Made by a program: the position numbers and the translations under genes
Origin: Candidatus Pacearchaeota archaeon
GTDB lineage: Archaea > Nanobdellota > Nanobdellia > Pacearchaeales > GW2011-AR1
Length of the DNA stretch: 9,617 nt
Direction of reading: 5' to 3'
Assembly (NCBI GenBank): GCA_014728565.1
Contig: WJLK01000149.1
Coordinates: forward strand, 1 to 9,617
In this document: positions 6,709 to 9,617 of the stretch, one piece after another
How the letters are laid out: each line of letters starts with the position of its first letter
How positions within the stretch are numbered: position 1 is the stretch's first letter
Notes under the pieces: generated by a model
Told to the model about the DNA's origin: nothing
What the model saw: the letters and a program-made list of their open reading frames with translations, nothing else
Database searches by the model: none

Positions 6709-8156
6709 CTTAAAAAAGCGATTCCTTTTGCAGAGCCTATTGTGGAGTTATAATAATAAAATTCTTCATCTTCTTTAAAAACCTCAATTTCAGATTTTTT
6801 AAAATCTTTATTAAAAACAAACATACTAGCATTAATGTCTTTCTGAATTTTAAATTCAATATAAATCATTTTAATATCTTCCTTATTGAGGTTAGTATCA
6901 AATAAATAAAAATTGATTTCCTCATAATCATCTAAATCAACATCTCCACCCTCTACAAGACCAAACTCAGAATTTCTGATTCTTTTTTTAGGAAAAATTC
7001 CCATTCTTATTATTTCTGAGTTATTGGGCTTTATAACAAGAGGCCTTCCAGGAAGAATCCTTGAATAAATCCTGTTTTGTAGTTCTCTAGAAACCCTATT
7101 CCCTTCAAAACCCAGAAACCAGAAAAACCTGTAAACTTTAATTAAGTCTTCTGAGATTACAGTATTTTCAAGTTCAGTTCTAAAAAAATATTTTCTTGGA
7201 AAAAACCATAAATTTGGAGATTTTACTTTATACTCTTTAATAATATTTTTTCCACTAATGTTCCAGATTATCATGTTATGAGTCTTACTATAACTTCTTA
7301 CCTCTCCATCTGTATCAATAATTTCCCACTCAACAGGAACATATTCCTTTAATTCTAGATCATTAATTTCATGAGACAGATTAACCATTAATTTCATACT
7401 GACCTCCTGATTTGCCTTGACTCTATTTCCAATGCATTTTTCACAATATAATTCCCTGTTAAAATCAAAACCATCTAAAATAGCAGTATCAAGATTTTCT
7501 GAAAAATTCTTATTACCATAACTGGCATATAACTTCAAATAATTCATTCCAAAACTTCCATTAATAATCTTAAAAATATTAGTGCAGTTTTCACAAATTA
7601 CACTCTTGCTGTTGTCCTTTTCTAATTCAATAAAATTATAAGGCTCTCTAAAACTAGCATTTAATAAAAATTCACTGGAATTAGAAAAGACAAGTTTACT
7701 ATGATTATGAATTCTAATTACTTTCTCTAATTGCATTTCCGGAAGAATATCATAACCCTCTCCGGTTGTAACAACTGAAACAGGTCCTGCTGCATAACCA
7801 CTGGAAGGATCATATATCTCAGCCATAATTATATCTCCTATTTCCCAGGCTCTTCCAAGAATAGATTCCACATCACAACAATACTTATTTTCTGCAGGAC
7901 TTACTTCACAATATGAGTATTTACTATCATAAGGATAAAAAGCCCTAACATCAAACCATTGAGCTGACATTTTCTCTGAATCTATTACTTTTCCACAAAC
8001 AAAATGAGCATTAATTATAGGCATTAATAATACAACAAAGATAATAAAAAACAAATACTCACTAATAAACCAGCTATACTTATTTCTAGATATTATATTT
8101 TTTATTATAAATTTATTATTTGCATTTCTTACCGTTTTATTATTTTCATATCTCAT
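6687..8156 (-). CDS. Secreted or surface beta-rich protein with two CxxC motifs, unknown function
   Basis: The product is 489 residues from the ATG at 8156. A basic N-region precedes a hydrophobic segment (about 33-49, YLFFIIFVVLLMPII), with likely signal cleavage after NA (50). The next part (HFVCGKV to EMQLEKV, 51-146) looks like a carboxypeptidase-regulatory or Ig-like beta-sandwich. CENC (188-191) and CEKC (238-241) bracket a beta-rich stretch. The mature part has eight cysteines, an even number that fits disulphides or a bound metal. A later segment with LKEYVPVEWEIIDTDGE (about 269-285) and IIWNISG (296-302) resembles a beta-sandwich seen in DPANN exoproteins. There is no C-terminal membrane anchor. 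Start choice: 8156 lies one base after the upstream stop. An in-frame ATG at 8201 would add 15 residues and has a better SD (GGAGG, 6-base spacer) but overlaps the upstream gene by 44 bases, so it remains possible. Confidence 0.85.
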   Translation of the reverse strand: MRYENNKTVRNANNKFIIKNIISRNKYSWFISEYLFFIIFVVLLMPIINAHFVCGKVIDSEKMSAQWFDVRAFYPYDSKYSYCEVSPAENKYCCDVESILGRAWEIGDIIMAEIYDPSSGYAAGPVSVVTTGEGYDILPEMQLEKVIRIHNHSKLVFSNSSEFLLNASFREPYNFIELEKDNSKSVICENCTNIFKIINGSFGMNYLKLYASYGNKNFSENLDTAILDGFDFNRELYCEKCIGNRVKANQEVSMKLMVNLSHEINDLELKEYVPVEWEIIDTDGEVRSYSKTHNMIIWNISGKNIIKEYKVKSPNLWFFPRKYFFRTELENTVISEDLIKVYRFFWFLGFEGNRVSRELQNRIYSRILPGRPLVIKPNNSEIIRMGIFPKKRIRNSEFGLVEGGDVDLDDYEEINFYLFDTNLNKEDIKMIYIEFKIQKDINASMFVFNKDFKKSEIEVFKEDEEFYYYNSTIGSAKGIAFLSYEPGWF

Positions 8157-8157
8157 T

Positions 8158-9617
8158 TTAATTTTGCTTCCAAAACATTGTCTGATTAACAGACACCTCA
8201 TAACCTTCCTCCATAATCATGCTAAAATTAGTTCCTAAATAATCTGCCCATGGAAAAGGGCTATGTATAAGTCCTCTTGATGTCTGAGCAGAGGAATCCC
8301 ACCTGGTAACTGCATCAGCTTTTGAAATATTATTCAATAATCCAATTGCACTATTTAAACTTGTATTGCAATATACTGAAATCCAGTTTTTTCCAAAATC
8401 AGTTAAATTTTTTATTAAACTTACATTAGCTTTATCATAAACAATACCCACACCACTCCAGTTAACCTCACTAGGAGCTGAACCATTTAAATTAACTTCA
8501 TATCCTGTTCCATTTTTAATATCAAAATTGCAACTTGTACTAGTGCATTCAAAACTATCAGGACAACTGTAAAAATTACATGTAACTCTTAGCTGAGGAG
8601 TTGCATTCCACATTGTAACTGTTGTTACATTTGTCATATCATAAAGAGTATCATTTGCTGTTTTTAAATAACTGAAATTTGTTGGAAAACCTATCCAGTT
8701 TCTGGTGTTCTGATTATGCCTTAAATAATAAACATGTCTGCCAAAATAATCATCACTAAAATTCTCACCACCAGGATTCCATGCAGATATTTTATAAAAT
8801 CTTCTTTTTCCATAAAAACTAGTGTCTGTAAGATTTAAATCTCCTGTCTCATTTAATAATGAGAAATTCCCTCTCATACTTGCATTATAATAAATTCTAT
8901 AACCAAAAGAATAATTACTGTAATTCCAGAAAAGAGTTACATTTCCTGAACCATCTTTGTCTGTCTGAGTTATATTAATAAGAACTGGTTTTTCAGGAGG
9001 AATAAAAGTTGAAAAAACATAATTTGTGTCATTCCAGGCAGATCTACCCTCAGTATCATTGCATTTCACATTCCAGATATAATACTGATAATAAGACAAA
9101 TTAACTCCTGAAAAATTTATTTCAACATCTGAAGGGGGATTTACAATGGTCTGATTTTTATGCCACCCACCACTCCAGTTACCCCATAATTCACAACTAT
9201 CAATTGTTCCATCACTTATTGAAAATGAAAAATTAAACTGAGATATGTAATCTGAATAGAAATTTTGTGAATTATTAGGATAAAACAAACTAACAAAGAT
9301 ATTACTTAAAGGAACAATTGTTATATTGACTTTTTCTGTCAAGTTACTTATGCCCATATTCTCAGTAACATTAGCGTATGCAAAAAATTCATAACTCCCT
9401 GTTCCTGTTGCATTTACCCAAAATACAACATTTTGAGATTGACTTTTATTTAAATTAATATTTCTTGGATTGCTATTATTAGTGTAAAATGGTGTTTCAC
9501 CTATTTGTGTTGAAACTAATCCCTTAACAAATTCCTCTTCATCTCCAAAACTAACAAAACTATCCTGATTTGCCATTAACTGATAACTCTGATTTAACCA
9601 CTCAACAGACCTTGAGA
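8158..9617 (-). CDS. Large exoprotein, C-terminal part only (DUF2341 end, Ig-like, FN3, NWI/GYEV repeats)
   Basis: 485 residues are visible, and the frame stays open to the right edge, so the ATG at 9576 is almost certainly internal. The residues before it (SRSVEWLNQSYQLMANQ) and FVSFGDEE after it match the usual end of a DUF2341/LamG-type domain. Counting from that Met: an Ig-like module with GETPFYT (20-90) homologous to one in the giant protein; a second Ig-like domain (95-191) with SCELWGNWSGGW and WNVKCNDTEG; a fibronectin-III-like domain (193-285); and two repeats of an NWI...VT.W...GYEV module (292-362, 396-469). There are many N-x-S/T sequons. The C-terminus, MFWKQN, has no anchor or sorting signal. 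The stop is one base before the next gene's preferred start, so the two are probably cotranscribed. A role in surface attachment or envelope structure is inferred. Confidence 0.9.
   Translation of the reverse strand, partial: SRSVEWLNQSYQLMANQDSFVSFGDEEEFVKGLVSTQIGETPFYTNNSNPRNINLNKSQSQNVVFWVNATGTGSYEFFAYANVTENMGISNLTEKVNITIVPLSNIFVSLFYPNNSQNFYSDYISQFNFSFSISDGTIDSCELWGNWSGGWHKNQTIVNPPSDVEINFSGVNLSYYQYYIWNVKCNDTEGRSAWNDTNYVFSTFIPPEKPVLINITQTDKDGSGNVTLFWNYSNYSFGYRIYYNASMRGNFSLLNETGDLNLTDTSFYGKRRFYKISAWNPGGENFSDDYFGRHVYYLRHNQNTRNWIGFPTNFSYLKTANDTLYDMTNVTTVTMWNATPQLRVTCNFYSCPDSFECTSTSCNFDIKNGTGYEVNLNGSAPSEVNWSGVGIVYDKANVSLIKNLTDFGKNWISVYCNTSLNSAIGLLNNISKADAVTRWDSSAQTSRGLIHSPFPWADYLGTNFSMIMEEGYEVSVNQTMFWKQN

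Noticed and set aside
6792..6807. Perfect inverted repeat AGATTTT-TT-AAAATCT after the membrane-protein gene, as a terminator
   Set aside because: It is made of A/T pairs with a two-base loop, lies within Lys/Asp codons of the opposing gene, and is expected by chance in such AT-rich sequence.
8158..9576. A complete 472-residue gene starting at the ATG at 9576
   Set aside because: The frame continues upstream without a stop to the window edge, and the residues before this Met complete a DUF2341-type ending, so the true start lies outside.

Overview
The window looks like part of an AT-rich archaeal genome, most likely a DPANN archaeon of the Woesearchaeota/Pacearchaeota type; that lineage is an inference. 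Four things support it. TATA-like boxes sit about 25 bases upstream of a leaderless start. The Shine-Dalgarno (SD) sequences are of the GGTGA/GAGGT kind. The secreted proteins are very large, with abundant N-x-S/T sequons. Their domain set (DUF2341, LamG nested in an Ig-like domain, a DxNxNGxxD...VPHLSNQT module, NWI...GYEV repeats) is one I associate with the exoproteins of these archaea. There are no rRNA or tRNA genes, insertion sequences or CRISPR arrays.

Layout. Positions 1-5982 (minus) are one uninterrupted reading frame of 1994 codons that runs off the left edge. I checked every codon and found no stop. It encodes a giant secreted multi-domain protein whose C-terminus is outside the window. 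Its start overlaps by 8 bases the end of a 51-residue ribbon-helix-helix (RHH) DNA-binding protein (5975-6130, minus), so the two form a tightly coupled pair. Positions 6131-6282 are a divergent intergenic region with four TATTAC hexamers at an exact 10-bp period, flanked by TATA-like boxes for both directions. On the plus strand is a small four-helix membrane protein (6283-6708). It overlaps by 22 bases the convergent 3' end of a secreted cysteine-containing protein (6687-8156, minus). That protein follows by one base the C-terminal part of another large exoprotein (8158-9617, minus), which is open at the right edge.

How the parts may work together. Three of the five genes encode cell-surface or secreted glycoprotein-like products, so this is an exoprotein locus. 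The right-edge protein and the giant protein share an Ig-like module (…GETPFYT…) and both carry part of a DUF2341 domain, so they are related mosaics. The most unusual element is the small RHH regulator translationally coupled to the giant exoprotein, preceded by a helically phased repeat array that looks like an operator. This suggests an autoregulated switch for making a very costly surface protein; that is inference. The partner or substrate of the exoproteins cannot be told from the sequence.
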